64,000 bases of DNA from Otis tarda (GCA_026413225.1 CM048575.1:5050001-5114000); one strand, 5' to 3'; shown: positions 1 to 12,469, counted from the first letter of the stretch. The notes: a model not told the origin generated them from the sequence alone. Translations and numbers: made by a program.

Positions 1-1499
1 GGATCTTGATTTAGCTGCTCAGCCATGGATGCCTTTGAACTCAGACCTAGCAGAGAGGGCTGAATCTTTTCCATCTGATTCATATCCAGAGCTTCTGCTA
101 TTTACTTAAGCCTCTCGGGTGGAGACATTGGGCTGGAGAGCTTGTGGGAACAACTCCCTTCAAGTTCTAGCTGCAATCTGAAAGCTGTGGTGTAGGAAGA
201 AAAGCAGGGTAACCAGCCTGTCTTCAAAGTAAGCCTTTCTTCTCCCCAGAGCAAGTGTAGCTCTGACCCTGTTTAACACCGTCTCTCTCGCACAGAATGA
301 AAGGTTGGTACATGCAGCGTTTCAGGCTCGCAGGAGAACTTCTCTGCCTGAGCGGAGCAGATACATGTGTTTAATAAGCACTTTCTTCAGCACAATTACA
401 GTAAGGGTGGCAAGCTTTGGTTTTTTGGTTTTTTTTTTTTTTGCATCTGGACTGACATGTTTTCATGGTAGTCTTGACGTTTTTGCAATGCTAGCTTTAG
501 CAGCAGCATGTGCTCCGTGCACTGAGGGACCCTTCAGCAAGTTAACGCTTCCAGATCTACCTCGGAGCGAGCTGGAGACCTCTGGCCGGAGCAGCGCTGT
601 TTTAGCTTGTCAGGATGGCTTCATTAGAATTTTCATTGCAAATTTAGTGCGTGAGATAAATTTGGCTTTCAGCCTGGTGCCTTGTCTCGGTCACCTATGC
701 TTTTAGCCTGTGTTCGGGATGAGCAAGAACGTCTTACTCAGTGGTAATCATGTCATCTTGGATTTTAAACCTCGCCTTTATTCCTGGCAAACCAACACTT
801 AATTAGTTTGATAGCATTAAAGGCAGTGGATATTTATGTGTTATCAGTTATTAATGTACGTTGCTGATACGTGTTTCTCTTTGACTTGAACAAAGCACCT
901 TTTACACTCCGGACCAAACCAGGCATCGCTTTGCTTAACCACTGGGCAGATGGTCGCCTGATAGTCACCCGTCTGCCCCTAGAAAGCGTAGCGCTGGTGG
1001 ACCAGTTTCTTGGGCAATGCCTTTTTGTGCCTGGTAGTCAAGGACTGCCAGCTTTTGGGATATCGTTCTCGCGCATCGTTGGCCCAGAGTTTAGAAGGTA
1101 TAGTGGGAGCTCTTCAGACGAACTCTGTTGTATAGGTGTGAGGACTGGTTGTATTATTCATGAATGGGGGAGAAAAAAAGACGGTAACACACAGATTAGT
1201 GTACCTGTTGCGCAGTCTGAAAAAAAACTGCTCAGAACAGATAGATGCAGCACAGCAGCTGTTTGCTAAATGTTCACGGGCGACTGGATCGATGAAGCCG
1301 TGCCGCAAGGCTGCAGAGGGTACTCCGTTGTTGCGGGAGTTCTTCGGGACGTAAAGCAAGTCCCTTCTCCAGTGGGATTTTTTTAATGCACCCGGATTAA
1401 AAATAAAGTAGTAGGAGGAGCGTTCTGTAAAAGGCAGGAGCTCGACCAGATAAACTTTAAAATAAAATAAAAAAAATTAAAGCTTATTCAGTGCCATGC
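1..1499. other. No gene recognised; unique sequence
   Basis: I see no exon, repeat family or RNA gene here. Open frames on both strands (about 305-706 and 871-1269 on plus) have no recognisable domain. The only simple feature is a T tract at 421-442 interrupted by GG, which creates a spurious poly-Phe stretch in one frame. Confidence 0.5.
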
Positions 1500-1760
1500 T
1501 CTCCTTTCTATTTATTAAACTTTGACATATTTATCTTTTATTTAGAAAATATTAGTCCCAAGCTGGGCTCAGATGCTTCATCTCCTATTTGAATTATGAG
1601 CAAGAAAAAAAATATTAGAGCAACGATACCCCTGGAGTGATGGCTTTACATCTTTAATCTAATTAATTTATGAGCATTCCAGGGACTCCCTACTACAGCA
1701 CCTGAATGCCTGGAAATCCTGCATTTGGAGAGTTTTCTGATTGGTATTTTATTTCCTCCT
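1500..1760. promoter_or_regulatory. Candidate conserved non-coding element, AT-rich
   Basis: An AT-rich block with no reading frame and no repeat signature. It contains an overlapping homeodomain-type cluster (TAATCTAATTAATTTATG) around 1655-1672. This texture, unique AT-rich sequence with clustered TAATTA cores and no low-complexity decay, is typical of vertebrate developmental enhancers. Conservation cannot be shown from one sequence, so the call is tentative. Confidence 0.22.
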
Positions 1761-2524
1761 GCTGGTGTGGGTCTCGTGGTTCCCACCCTGCAGTGGTCAG
1801 TGCACAGAAAAGCAGTATTAGTAAGTCTTAGTGCTCGTTATGTCAAATAAGGTGGAATTAATTTCTCCCGGGTTGTTTGTTGGTTATATTTGTCTTGTTC
1901 TGGTGAGAAGCTCCCTGATGGCAGGGTAAGAGGTGGCTTCTCCTGTTGTGTGTGAGGCCTCACCTCTGCTTTGTTTTCTGTAACAGCAGTAACCAACACA
2001 TGGATGTGTTTTCCTTAAACCTTGCGTTACAGGGACTGAGGTTCTCTTGAGAGAAACCTTTTGGTTTTTTTAGGCTTCCAGGAAGCAGTGGTAGATGTGG
2101 CATCGTGCGATGTGTCCAGGGTATCCAAATCCAGCCTATTTCAAACCTGAATCCTGCTCCTCCTCTTTCCCGCTGGCAGGTGTGAAGGAGATGGAAAACT
2201 CCTGAATTAGCGTTTGCTGTTTGTCGGTGCTGCGCTCCCTGACAGAACCAGACTCGTATTGGCTCTTTTTCTCCCTCTCTTAATTAATTTTGCCCGTGCT
2301 GAGCAAGCGGGCTCCGGCAGGCTCGCTGCCGTGGACTGATTTCCCGTCTCCCTTTGATGTGTCTCCTGAGAGGGGCAGGGCACGCCGGAGAAACTCAGCA
2401 GAGACCTGCTCTTGCTTATTTTCATGCTGCCTTGGGCAGAGCTCTTCTCTGTCCTCCACTCTTACGTTGTTCCTCTTCCAAAAAGAACTACATTGTCATC
2501 ATACGGCAGGCGTTTCTGTCTTGT
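1761..2524. other. No gene recognised; unique sequence
   Basis: Nothing recognisable. Short overlapping frames on both strands lack domains. Composition rises in GC towards the CpG-rich block that follows. Confidence 0.45.
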
Positions 2525-3110
2525 GAGCTGTGGGAAGCCCGGGGCCCGTTTGCTCCGTCGCCGCAGCAGGATCGGTGCGCGCCGAGCGCCCGGGATGGGG
2601 TCGGAAACCGAAAGGCTGGGCCTGGTTTTCAGAGGCCCTCGGCAGGGCTGACGCCAGATCGTTTGCGGCTCCGGCTTCGCCCAGCGTGCCTCCCTGCCCA
2701 GCCCAAGGGGCTCGTCCCCCGCTGGGAGAAGTCCCCTTCTGTCCCGTGGTCAACCTCTTACTCCCCTCGGGCCAGGGTGGCTCTGCCTTCCTGAGCCCGG
2801 CGAGGAGGCAGCCGGCGGGACGGGGTCGAGGAGAAGGGGTGCGTCGGCCGGGGAGAGCGCAGGCCTGCTGCGAAGGAGGGAGGGCGCCGGCGCTGGGAAC
2901 CTGCGACCTCTGCGGCTTCAGAGCCGGCGTTTTCCATGGTGCTGTTGGGGAATCTGCTGAGAGCTGGCTGCTGGCACCGGGAACTAACGAGCTCTGAGAA
3001 ACGCCGGCGCCTGCCTCTGCGTGTACGGGTGCGTGTGCGCGGAGCAGGCGCCGGGCTGCGATGGTGTGTGCGAGGCTCCGTCGCAGCGGTGGGGCCCCTG
3101 CTTTCACCGC
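2525..3110. other. CpG-rich block, candidate CpG island
   Basis: Sequence of high GC with frequent CpG dinucleotides, especially 2545-2620 and 2800-3080, flanked by AT-rich DNA. Open frames run on both strands (for example about 2499-3128 minus and 2530-2997 plus). Their peptides are low-complexity, rich in Ala, Pro, Arg and Gly, with no known domain, as expected of stop-poor GC-rich DNA. A CpG island this size could be a promoter of an unseen transcript or an orphan intragenic island. No TATA box or first exon can be assigned. A T-rich tract follows at about 3161-3188. Confidence 0.4.
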
Positions 3111-6100
3111 ACCAAAACCAGTAACCACAGCTCTTCACTTTTTGCCATATTTTCTCTCTCTTTTCTCTTTTTTTTTAATTTTTTTTTACAAATATTGCAG
3201 AGTAAATGTTAGCTTTCAAATGCCTTCATTATTTAGATTTATTCATGAGATTCCCACTTGATATTTCTGTATCATAAAAACAGTTTGTGAATACTTCGTA
3301 ATAAATTCTTTTGTGTGAACTTTTGAAATTCACTTTAATTATTTAACTTTTGTGGAGTATGCCTGTTCCATGACTGGGCAGAGCAATGCAAGTCAGCAGC
3401 ACAATATCAAGTGCAAATGCCAATTCTTTGCCAAATACTCCGCTCCGAACGTGGTGACGGTACCTGAATTAATTATCTTACTCACGCATTCCCACTTAAA
3501 ATAAATGTAAGCCTCTCTTGCAGATCTTGGCTCAGATATCTATGACCCAAAACTACAGACTTGATCTCGTTTCAGAACTGATCTTTAAATTCAAGTGAAT
3601 TTAAAGAATAGTGGACAAATGATTTTGTCCTCTTGAGTCAGCACTGCTCTTGAGCAGAGAGTCCTTAAGAATGGAGAATTCAGCAGCGTGGACGGGTGGC
3701 TACAGCATGGGTGGAGAGAGACTGAAAACTGAATTTGAAAAAAAACAAACCCTTTCTTCTTCCAGAAAAATAAACAACAATCCAAATTTCTGATTTAAAA
3801 TTTCTTTGGAAACAAAAGCCCAGGGAGCACCCTCCCATCCCCGTAGTGGTCTCTTTCAAACCAAACTCCTGGCGTTCCCCGCTGGGTATTTATTGCCTGA
3901 ATTAGAAAATCAGAAGCCCTCCTCCGCCAGCACCCTCCGCTCTCCCAGCACCGAGAGCATCGTTTCACAGACGTGACGGCCGCACCGCTCTCTTGCCTCC
4001 ACCGGGTCTGGAGGGCCCGCGTGCCTGGAAAGGTCAGCGACGCTCGCGGCCCCGAGACACATTCTTCCTTTCAGATACGGCGTTTCATTTCAATGTTTGT
4101 GTATTTTCCCAGTGTCCAATCTGTGACACAAACAAGGATTTCTCTGCCCTGTGTTTCCCACATCTGGCTCGGGTGCTGCTTGTTTCAGCCCCTCGTTCAC
4201 GCTCCGCGGTGGCAAGAGGCCAAAATAAGCTTGTAGCAGCCCGACTTCTGCGTTGGCCAAGGAAATTAGCACAGTACTTCTGCGCAGCAAGATTCTGCAG
4301 TGAAAAAAAAAGCATTTTTTTTTTTCATCTCAGTGGCAAGGTGGTAGTGAGCTGCCATCTGACCTTTCTTCCTTGGAGGCCTGGACTCAAACTCTGCCAG
4401 CAGCTCCACTCAGAGAGCTGCCGGTGCATTTGTCCCGATCCGAATAAATGCGTTTTGTCCAAGGGGAAGCAGGGCTGGAGCAGCGAAGGGAGATGCACAA
4501 AGGGGAGTCACTGTGACAGGGCGATACCTGGCCAAGTCCCGCTCCAGGGCCGGGCAGCTCGGCCGTACGCACCGGGTGCCGTTCCGAGCACAGCTCAGCG
4601 TGGGCCATCTCCCCGGGCTTTGCCGGTCCTTGCCAGCATCTGTGCGGTGAAGCTCGGGGTCCACCAGGTTCCTGAGGTTTCCTGCTTCTTTCCCGCAGCT
4701 CCGCAGGGATGGCTTTGCGCGGGGCAGAGGCTGGGTGAAGCTCCTGAAGCGCTACAGGGCTCTCCATTTTCTGCAGAACTGGGTCTGGAAAGCCGCGCTT
4801 GCTAGGGGCGGTTTGTTCTCCCAGTCCCATCGCCGGAGACCGCTGCCCTGTTCTGGGCAGAGCACTGAAAAGGGCAACGAAGGGTCAAAATCCTTTCTTT
4901 GGTGAATATTTTCAAGGTTCTTTCAGAAAAGTATAAGTTGGAAAGCTGGAACTGCTCTTTAAGTGTCCCAGTGCACCCTTCTTTCCGAAACGTGGATTTG
5001 CAGGTGGGTGAGCACTCGGGTCCGCGGTGGCCCAGTGTGCACGTGCGCCGTGTGCGATGCGCTGTATGTGGTGCAGGGCCGCTTTCCCTTGGTTTTTCTC
5101 TATTGAATAGCACAATAAATATGCTCCCTGACCTTGTTAGTGCACAGGCTAAGGTACCCTGAGGCTCCGCCACAGCGTACACTTTTCTTGTCTTTTTAAT
5201 TGAACTGCCAATTATGTATTTTAGTGAAAGAGCTAGAGATAAACAAGCCACAAATCTGGTGAAAGAAAATGGTCGCTGGAGCCACAGCTGCTAAAGCACG
5301 TATTACCTCACCTTTTGTTATCTCTCCCTGGTGTTTATAAGCCTTTCTGTGGGTTTTCTATACCTACTGCAGCTGTGGGAATTCTCATCTTCTTACCCTG
5401 CTTTCAATTTGTTCTTCTCATCTGGCCAGGCCTTCAAATACACCCCTTTAGCCGGTCTCTGAGGAATAATGGTTGAGTGCCTGTGCTTTGGGCACACCGC
5501 AGCGGTGCCCTCTGCGTATCCAGACAGCCAGAGCTGGTTGGAATATTTATCCTGCCTTGCAGAGCTGGCAAGAAAAAAGCTGGGAGTGGGCGCTGGGCCT
5601 CATACAGCGTAGCCTGTGAGAGCAAGCCTCACATGGCTCTCACTAGGTCCTCAGATCTTGTTCTCCTCCTCACGCTTGCTGTGGTCCTGGCCGCAAAATT
5701 GTTTCCTCGGATCCTGTTTTGGAAGAAGAGTTAAGAAAGCAGATGGGGAGAGCAAAGAAGGTGAGGAGCTGGGGGAGAAACAGATCAGGGAGTTGGGCAA
5801 GGAAGGCAGAGAAGTGTTGCTTGGGTCCTTGCTCTTGTTCAAGATGTTAATTTGTGACCCTTTTGGCAGCTCCCAACCATTGTGAGGAAGCCTAAGGCAA
5901 AACCAGCTCAGTGATTGCTGGCCACCTGCTATCGAAAAAACCTGGAGTGGCAGAGTGACTTAAAGAACATGGGATGGTTTTGGTCCAACTGATCATTTAC
6001 TGAACCCACCTGCGGCTGCTTCACCAGCTGAAAGGTGTTTGGTGTGCTTAAACGTTACCCAGCTGTGTAGCTGCATGGAATGTGTGTTCGGTGCGTTCCT

Positions 6101-6879
6101 GCTCAGGCAGGAGCTCCGGTCCACGCCGCCCGTTGCCAGCGTGTTCCGCCGTGCGGCGTGCTGCACGCTCCTCTGGGAACGTTCTCGGCAGTATCGGCAT
6201 GCTGAAGCCACAGGGACTTCTCTCCCTTTTATGCTGTGATATGGAGGTGAACTAGTTGAGGTGAAATCTTGTACTCCGTCAGGATGATGCAGCCCTGCAT
6301 CCATAGAAGTCTTGTTTCTGTAAGCACGTTTAAAATCATAGGCAAATGGATCGTTAGCTGTTGTAATCACCTAAGTCTGCTGTGGCATTTATTCAAATAT
6401 TTTTGCAAGGCAACAACAGAACCATAAAACTAGTTATCAAAGATCACTTTTAACAGAAAGAAAAGCCTGGTGGTTACTCTTCTTAGAGTGGTTGGTGCTT
6501 TGCTGAAGCCCCAACTAGCCCAGAGCTTGGGGGAAGAGACAGCTCAGCTGCATTGTTCCACAGTCAGAGAACAGGCTGAAGCCTTCTGGATGCAACAAGC
6601 CGTACGGAGAAGACAGAAAAGATGGCCAGGCTATGAATGGCAACTGAAGAAATCTTTTTAAAGGGTTCTTGTTCCCGGTCCCCAAGAGGATTCAGCTGAA
6701 GAGCATCCAGCCCCATACTTCTAGCAGGTGAAAACAGAGCCCTGGTTTGGATCCTCCCTGCATGCGCTTTCAGATGCCTTGGTCCCACCTATGGATCATG
6801 ATAGCCAGCCTCTGTCGATGCTGGCAGCAAGGGAAGCTTTTCTTAGTGAAAGCATTAAAGGGTTAATTACAGTTAGGCT
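3111..6879. other. No gene recognised; unique sequence
   Basis: Mostly unique sequence with alternating AT-rich (3160-3960, 5160-5420) and moderately GC-rich (3960-4870, 6090-6200) stretches. The longest frames (about 3993-4805 plus, 4387-4830 minus, 4802-5251 minus) overlap one another on opposite strands and show no domain, so I treat them as chance. I see no mobile element. Confidence 0.45.
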
Positions 6880-6901
6880 TAATACAGATCTATCTGTATT
6901 A
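6880..6901. repeat. Perfect 10-bp inverted repeat with 2-bp loop
   Basis: TAATACAGAT is followed by CT and then its exact reverse complement ATCTGTATTA. This would form a short cruciform or hairpin in AT-rich DNA. It is too short to be a microRNA precursor or a transposon, and may be a palindromic protein-binding site or chance. Confidence 0.7.
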
Positions 6902-7559
6902 ACTATTAACTATTTTGATAAAAAAACTTCTCAATGTCTCTGTCCTGGCATGCACCCTCTGAGCCACATTCCAGAGTTTTGTAGAGCCACCCGTAAGTGA
7001 GCGGAGCTCCTCGACAGGCGTAGGAGAGCCAGGACCAACACGCACGTGTGTTATGTATAGTGTTGTGTCATTTCACAGGGCGCAAACGGCCGTGCCCTGT
7101 TTCTTTGAGATGTTGTACTGTGGAATGCTTCTTCCTTTACAAGTAGAATGTATTTGAACTCTAAAATCCAGCCTACAAAATGGTATTGGTCAAGTGTGTC
7201 TCTTCTGGAAGGAATGCTTCTGTTCTCGCTAGAAGAACCCCAAGTGTTAATGGGATTTAGGTCTTTCCCTGCCTGTTTAGTTGCCAGGAAGCTGCAGAGA
7301 TGCTTGGATGACCTTAGGAACAGCCTTGTGGAAAAATCTTGAGGGTGTTTTTTTGGTTTTTTTTTTCGTAAATTGCTCCAGACAGCACATTTGCAAAGCT
7401 AGTTTCTGGACGATGTTGAGGCAAAAGCTCCCAGGGAAAGATCTGACTCCTCAATTACTGTCCCTGTTTTCTGCCGTCCGTCTAGTTCTTCGTGTGAGTT
7501 CTTGATACTTGGGCTGCAAGCATGCCATACGTTAGCTTAATACAAGGACCTTCCAGATT
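6902..7559. other. No gene recognised; unique sequence
   Basis: No exon or repeat family recognised. A T-rich tract interrupted by GG lies at about 7348-7366. Frames at 7148-7342 and 7281-7505 have no domain. Confidence 0.45.
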
Positions 7560-7830
7560 AAGCACAGGCATTGTCCAATTTTCATTTTAAAATTAAAGAC
7601 AATATTGTTTGCACATCAAGTATAATGTTCTGCACAGCTGCTACTTCGGTAGTAGGCAAGGGAGAGAAAGGGCAACAAAGTCTGCCTGGTGCAGATTGCT
7701 TGAGTCATGAATATTCATTATCGAAATGAGAAGACCTGGAGTTTTCATAGCAACTCCACCCACCAAACTGAAATAACTGTTACAGTCTTTGCCAATAAAA
7801 TACAAAATGAAACGGATAGAAAATGAAGCG
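7560..7830. promoter_or_regulatory. Candidate enhancer with AP-1 and X-box-like sites
   Basis: AT-rich unique block just outside a CR1 insertion. It contains a consensus AP-1 heptamer TGAGTCA at 7701-7707, a palindrome TGAATATTCA at 7708-7717, and an X-box-like site GTTTTCATAGCAAC at 7741-7754, one base from the common RFX form GTTTCCATAGCAAC. Close spacing of three known motif types in otherwise gene-free DNA is the basis of the call. No expression or conservation evidence is available. Confidence 0.28.
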
Positions 7831-7933
7831 GTGTAGATGGTGCGAAGCGGCTGTTTTCCGCTCTGTGAATGTCGTGGACAGAAACAAGAGGTCTCCAGCA
7901 GCAAACAGCAGCTCTAGGTCTTGTGACTGAATA

Positions 7934-8390
7934 TAGAATCATAGAATCACAGGATGGTTTGGGTTGGAAGGGACCTTCAAAGCCCATCCAGTCCAACCCC
8001 CTGCCAAGGAGCAGGACATCTCCAACCAGATCAGGTTGCTCAGAGCCCCGGCCAACCTGGCCTTGAGTGTTTCCAGGGATGGGGCTTCCACCGCCTCTCT
8101 GGGCAACCTGGGCCAGTGCTCTACAACCCTCAGTGTAAAAAATTTTTCCCTAATATAAATCTCTCTCCCTCTGTTTTAAAACCGTTACCCATAGTCCTGT
8201 CACAGCAGGCCCTGCTGAAGAGTCTCTCCCCACCTTCCCTGCAGCCCCCTTTGGGCACTGGGAGCCGCTCTCAGGTCTCCCCGGAGCCTCCTCTTCTCCA
8301 GGCTGAGCAGCCCCAGCTCTCTCAGCCTGGCCTCACAGCAGAGCTGCTCCAGCCCTCTCAGCATCTGCGTGGCCTCCTCTGGACGCTCTT
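7934..8390 (-). mobile_element. CR1 LINE, 3' end with part of ORF2 (minus strand)
   Basis: Read on the minus strand this is the 3' end of an avian CR1 non-LTR retrotransposon. Its terminus, two copies of the ATTCTATG-type octamer, lies at 7934-7955 in reverse. Inward comes the standard CR1 tail (the ATCTCCAACCAGATCAGGTTGC region at about 8018-8040). Beyond it is a frame encoding the ORF2 C-terminal signature LRELGLLSLEKRRLRGDL, about 8257-8310 in reverse. The element is severely 5'-truncated, lacks the endonuclease and the reverse-transcriptase core, and its ORF2 frame is shifted. Truncation of this kind is normal for CR1. It is the longest CR1 piece in the window. Confidence 0.95.
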
Positions 8391-8589
8391 TGAGCAAAGA
8401 CTGGATGTGGAGGGTGTGCGTGATCTGGACTTTCATTGCCGTGCCTGCACCCGCGCGCTGTACTCGGGAGCACCGTGTGGGAACTCTAGCGCAGACTTTT
8501 CCTGGGGCTGAGTTGTTTTATGTGACTGTAGTAATCCCCTCCTGCCAGCTCTGCTTGCTTTCCATGTCAATTCTCTTGTATCAAAACAC

Positions 8590-8870
8590 CTAAAAATCCT
8601 TCGCTGCTGGTTTTAATTACAAGCGCGTTAGCTGCTTCTCTCCATGTAATTACTAAAATGAATGGGGAGAGCAGAGATGAGAGAGTGTAAATGCTCTTCA
8701 CACAGAAATGCAATTACGTCTGCAGGCACCTTTCCAAGTGCTCCGTATGTTATGTAAAGTTTGTGTACGTATGTATGAGTTAATGAGGATATTTATGTTT
8801 TCCCTTCTTACCTTCACAATGGATTAATTTCAGCCATATTTTATAAGGTATTTGTGATTGTTAGATAGAT
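8590..8870. promoter_or_regulatory. Candidate conserved non-coding element
   Basis: AT-rich unique block with repeated homeodomain-type cores (TTAATTAC near 8613, GTAATTAC near 8646, CAATTACG near 8711). It has no repeat signature and no coding frame. The appearance is that of an enhancer-like conserved element, but the call rests on motif density alone. Confidence 0.22.
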
Positions 8871-11800
8871 CAGCATCTCCTTCGGGTACGGTCACATCTG
8901 CCTCAAAAACCAAAGAAAAGCGATTACGTGGTGATCCCGTGTACGTGCGCTATAGGCAAATACCTGATCTCGTGTGCTGCTCATCTAAAGTTAGGCCAAG
9001 TACAGAGCCTGCGTACCTCCCGAAAGCTGGGACATCAGGGAAGCACCTCCATCGTTGCTTTGAGGGCTTGGCCTCTGTGACGTTAAGTCAAGTTGTCCGC
9101 ACCTGAGTTTCTTCTCCCCCGTTGGCCTCACTGGAATAAAAGCAACTGCATTTAGCAACCTCAGTCCTTTGTCCTGAGACTGGCTAAGCTGTTCCGTGAG
9201 CTGTCGTTGACTCTTCTTAGTCCTTTTAGGATGTGTGGTAGGGCTCAGAAGAAAAGCGTGGAGTACAGTGGTACGTGAGAGAACCTGGCCTGAGTGCCCG
9301 TGGTAGAGCGATTCTAACGGCCTCTGACAAATTGTACTTGGTCGGGCTTTGTCCCACATCTCCTGCTGAGGGAAATAAGCTCAACCGCGCTGCTGTGTCC
9401 AAGCTGAAGAGGTTCTGTGTGTGGAGAGCACTTGCGTAAGGAATGGGTTTGTAGTGTGGCTAAATTCATACAGCTGTTGGTTTAGGATCTGCCAGCTCCC
9501 GCTCTGCTTCAGTCATGGAAGGTCGGGGAGAGGTGGTCGCTGCCTCCGCTGCGCCTGTGAGAGTCTCGGCGTCAGAAATACGCTGCTGAGTTCCTCACGA
9601 AGGACAGAGGTGTGGGGGTGCTGCCAGCAGCCTTCTCGTCTGGTTGTTCCTGCTAGGGAAGTCAAAATAAATGAATTGTAGAACCCTCGCATGCGTTTCT
9701 CAAAGGTGGCTGCTATGGCAGTGAACTGGTATGAATACAAAAGTGTAGACTTAGCTAAGCAAAAAAAAAAAATTTTTTTTTGAGATTTATCAGAAAAAAA
9801 GGAGAAGTTGAGTAAGTACTTTTGGGGGAAACAATCACAGATGCATGTGAAAAAAGTGGGTTTTTTGTAGATGTGTTTGACTTATATTTATGTAATTTTT
9901 GCAAATTTTCCATGTAGGAATTTTTACATGAAAAAAGTCTTCATTCCATGTTAATACTTGCAGATGTGAAGCGAAAATATCTTCTCAGGAAGCATTTGAA
10001 CCTGAAAGCCTTTGATGCATAGTGACTTACAGAGAACTGGGGATTGAGAACGATGTCGGGTGGCTCGTGCAATCCAAATGGCAGCCCTACCTGTGGACCA
10101 GAGGTGTCGTAACACCATTAGAAATACGAAAAAATCTGTAGGTAGATGTCTCTTCATCTCTAAATCCTACAGACAGAGATGAAGAAAAGTGCATGCATCA
10201 GATACATCATTGTTAGGAGTTATTTTAATAGGTTTTTAAAGAAATAACAGCTGTCCTTTGACTGAGTTGACTCAAATATTCTTACACAGGCAGTGCTGAA
10301 ATAAATGCAAGACCTAGTTAAACTCTGGGGACCATAAAATCACAAACCATTTTTATCACTCGAGATAGAAAGTGAAATGTAGCTCCAGTGAAGTCAGCAG
10401 CAAATTTCTTTTTGCTCTGCACTCTTTGAGGAGGCTCTTAAATAGAGGAGAGACTTGGTTGTGCACATGGGGAACGTTCTCGTGGTGCTGGACTTACTGA
10501 AGTATTCCAGAAGTTATTGTTCAGTGATATCCCTTTTGAAGAGTGGAATATTTGAAGAAGCAAACTGACTTGATTTTTAAAAATACACTGTAAGATGCAC
10601 AGTAATCTATCAAAAATTGGAAAATATACCTAATAAAACACAGAAGTTGCTACCATAATGCAGGTGAGATTATTCAGTCAGTTGTGCTGTTTGTGCTGCC
10701 TCTGTTTTCCGCGCTAGAAAACTTTGTTTCTCATTTTCGACCTAATTTTCGGTTTATGTCATGACTCCTGGGGAGTATCAAGAGGAAGTTTTTATGCAAG
10801 CCGGTGGTTTCTGAGATTTGTGTGACAAGCCTGGGTAAAATTCAAATGACTCCGTGACTTAATCCATTTGGAGCTGTCGCACTAAATCACCGTGTCTGGT
10901 GCTGACGTACCAGCCCACAGAAACCTGGAAGCCGATGATAGAAGTTTATCTGCGTATCTACAGGTGAAAACTCAGGCAGCCTTGAATTGCAGGGAGAAGC
11001 GGTTGCCTCCGTTCTGAATACATTTGGCGAACGAGCAGGGTCTGCTTCTCTGAGCGCTCTGTGAGAAGCCTCACCGTGCTTCTCTCCTTGGAATAAATTG
11101 TCCTCAAGCTCGTGCTCGCTTCCAGAATATGCAGCGGGAGCTTTCCCGTTTGTTCCCAGTGACACTGGCCACAACTTTATTTATTAAAGAAAGATCAGGG
11201 AGCCAAAAATATCCATAAATTACCTATTGCTGGTGTAAGGATCCACTTGACAAATTTGTAGCTGGCCTCAGCCTCCTGCGATGGAGGCTCTGGCTGGGAA
11301 CTTGACTTTCAGTCAGGGTTCAGTCATCCGGATAAACCCTCTGGACACGGCTTTGGGAATGTGAGCCGTAGCGCTAACCTTTCACCGTTCTGGTGCCATA
11401 TCATGTCTGCTGTTACTTTATGAATAAACTTTGAGGTCTCAGCCGTACCCCTCTAAGCTGATCGAATGTGTTACAGAACAATTGCGAGGTCAAGTGTCTA
11501 GGATTGCAAGTAAGGGTATGAATTGTGAGAAATAGTTCGTAGAAGCTAAGATTGAGAATATTAGAATATAACAGAAGATAAAATCAAACAAGATATGTCA
11601 CTTTCTAAATGAAGAAAGAAAAGTTAGAATTTTCCATTCTTGGTTTTCCTCTCAAGGAAGCAATTTTTAACAAGCCCTAAAAGGAACGGGCACAGAGATT
11701 AAGACTTTCAGCGTGTAAGTCAGTATGAATGGAGATGAGAGCTCTGAGTGGCAGAGCAGCACACGCAGGCAGATCATCCAGACACCTACTTCAGGAGGAT

Positions 11801-12469
11801 TTGTCACCCGTTCAATCCAGGTGTATTTTATTTTCAGTTAAGGTGTTGTTTCAGAGGCTATGAAAGTGGCAAGCTGCTCCTTTTCGGGGGAGCACGACCG
11901 ACGTCGTCGCTCGCAGCCACGGCGGCCGCCTCAGGATGAGGGCCAGGGTGACCGTGTTCCTTCCTGTCCCCTGGGACGAAGGACGGGATCATGCGGTGTT
12001 TCTGTGCCGCTTGTTTCTCTGTGGGCAAAGAGATAATCCCAGACCCAGAGTCGTCAGGCTGGCACCTGATGCACCTTTCAGCATCCATTGCAGTGACTTA
12101 AAAATGTACAAAAAGAAGCCAAGAGGAAAAGCTGTGTTTCATCCGGATCCTCTGCCGAGTCATGCTTTGTCCCAGTGGGGTTTAGCTCCCGTTTTCCTTT
12201 GGGTTGTCTTCCGAGGTTAGGAACGTGGTGTACGGATGTTGGGAATAGGAGACTGAAGTTTCCGTGGGGTCTCTGTAGGTCACCAGATGGGGATTCGGGA
12301 ACTTGACCTGCAGCATTTACCTGCCGCACAGGAAGCTTTTGGCTGGAAGAAATACGGTGTAACGGTAAGGTTCTGTTCCTGAGTATGTTCTTGAGTGTAT
12401 TCTTCCTGGCAGCTGCTCTGAAGTGAAGCTATTGTGCTTCCCACCTTGTGCCAGAATCTCAGCCGTTCC
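8871..12469. other. No gene recognised; unique sequence
   Basis: About 3.6 kb without a supportable gene or recognised repeat apart from an A/T homopolymer junction near 9761. The region at 9880-10880 is AT-rich. 11858-12330 contains overlapping frames on both strands without domains. Confidence 0.45.
9761..9781. repeat. A12-T9 homopolymer junction
   Basis: A run of 12 A followed directly by 9 T. It forms a rigid, nucleosome-disfavouring A-tract and is self-complementary. There is no evidence that it is a retroposon tail, because no element body precedes it on either strand. Confidence 0.8.

Noticed and set aside
2499-3128. 209-codon minus-strand frame
   Set aside because: Low-complexity Ala/Pro/Arg peptide in CpG-rich DNA, overlapped by plus-strand frames, with no domain.
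3993-4805. 270-codon plus-strand frame
   Set aside because: No domain, opposing minus-strand frames overlap it, and there is no poly(A) or splice context supporting a gene.
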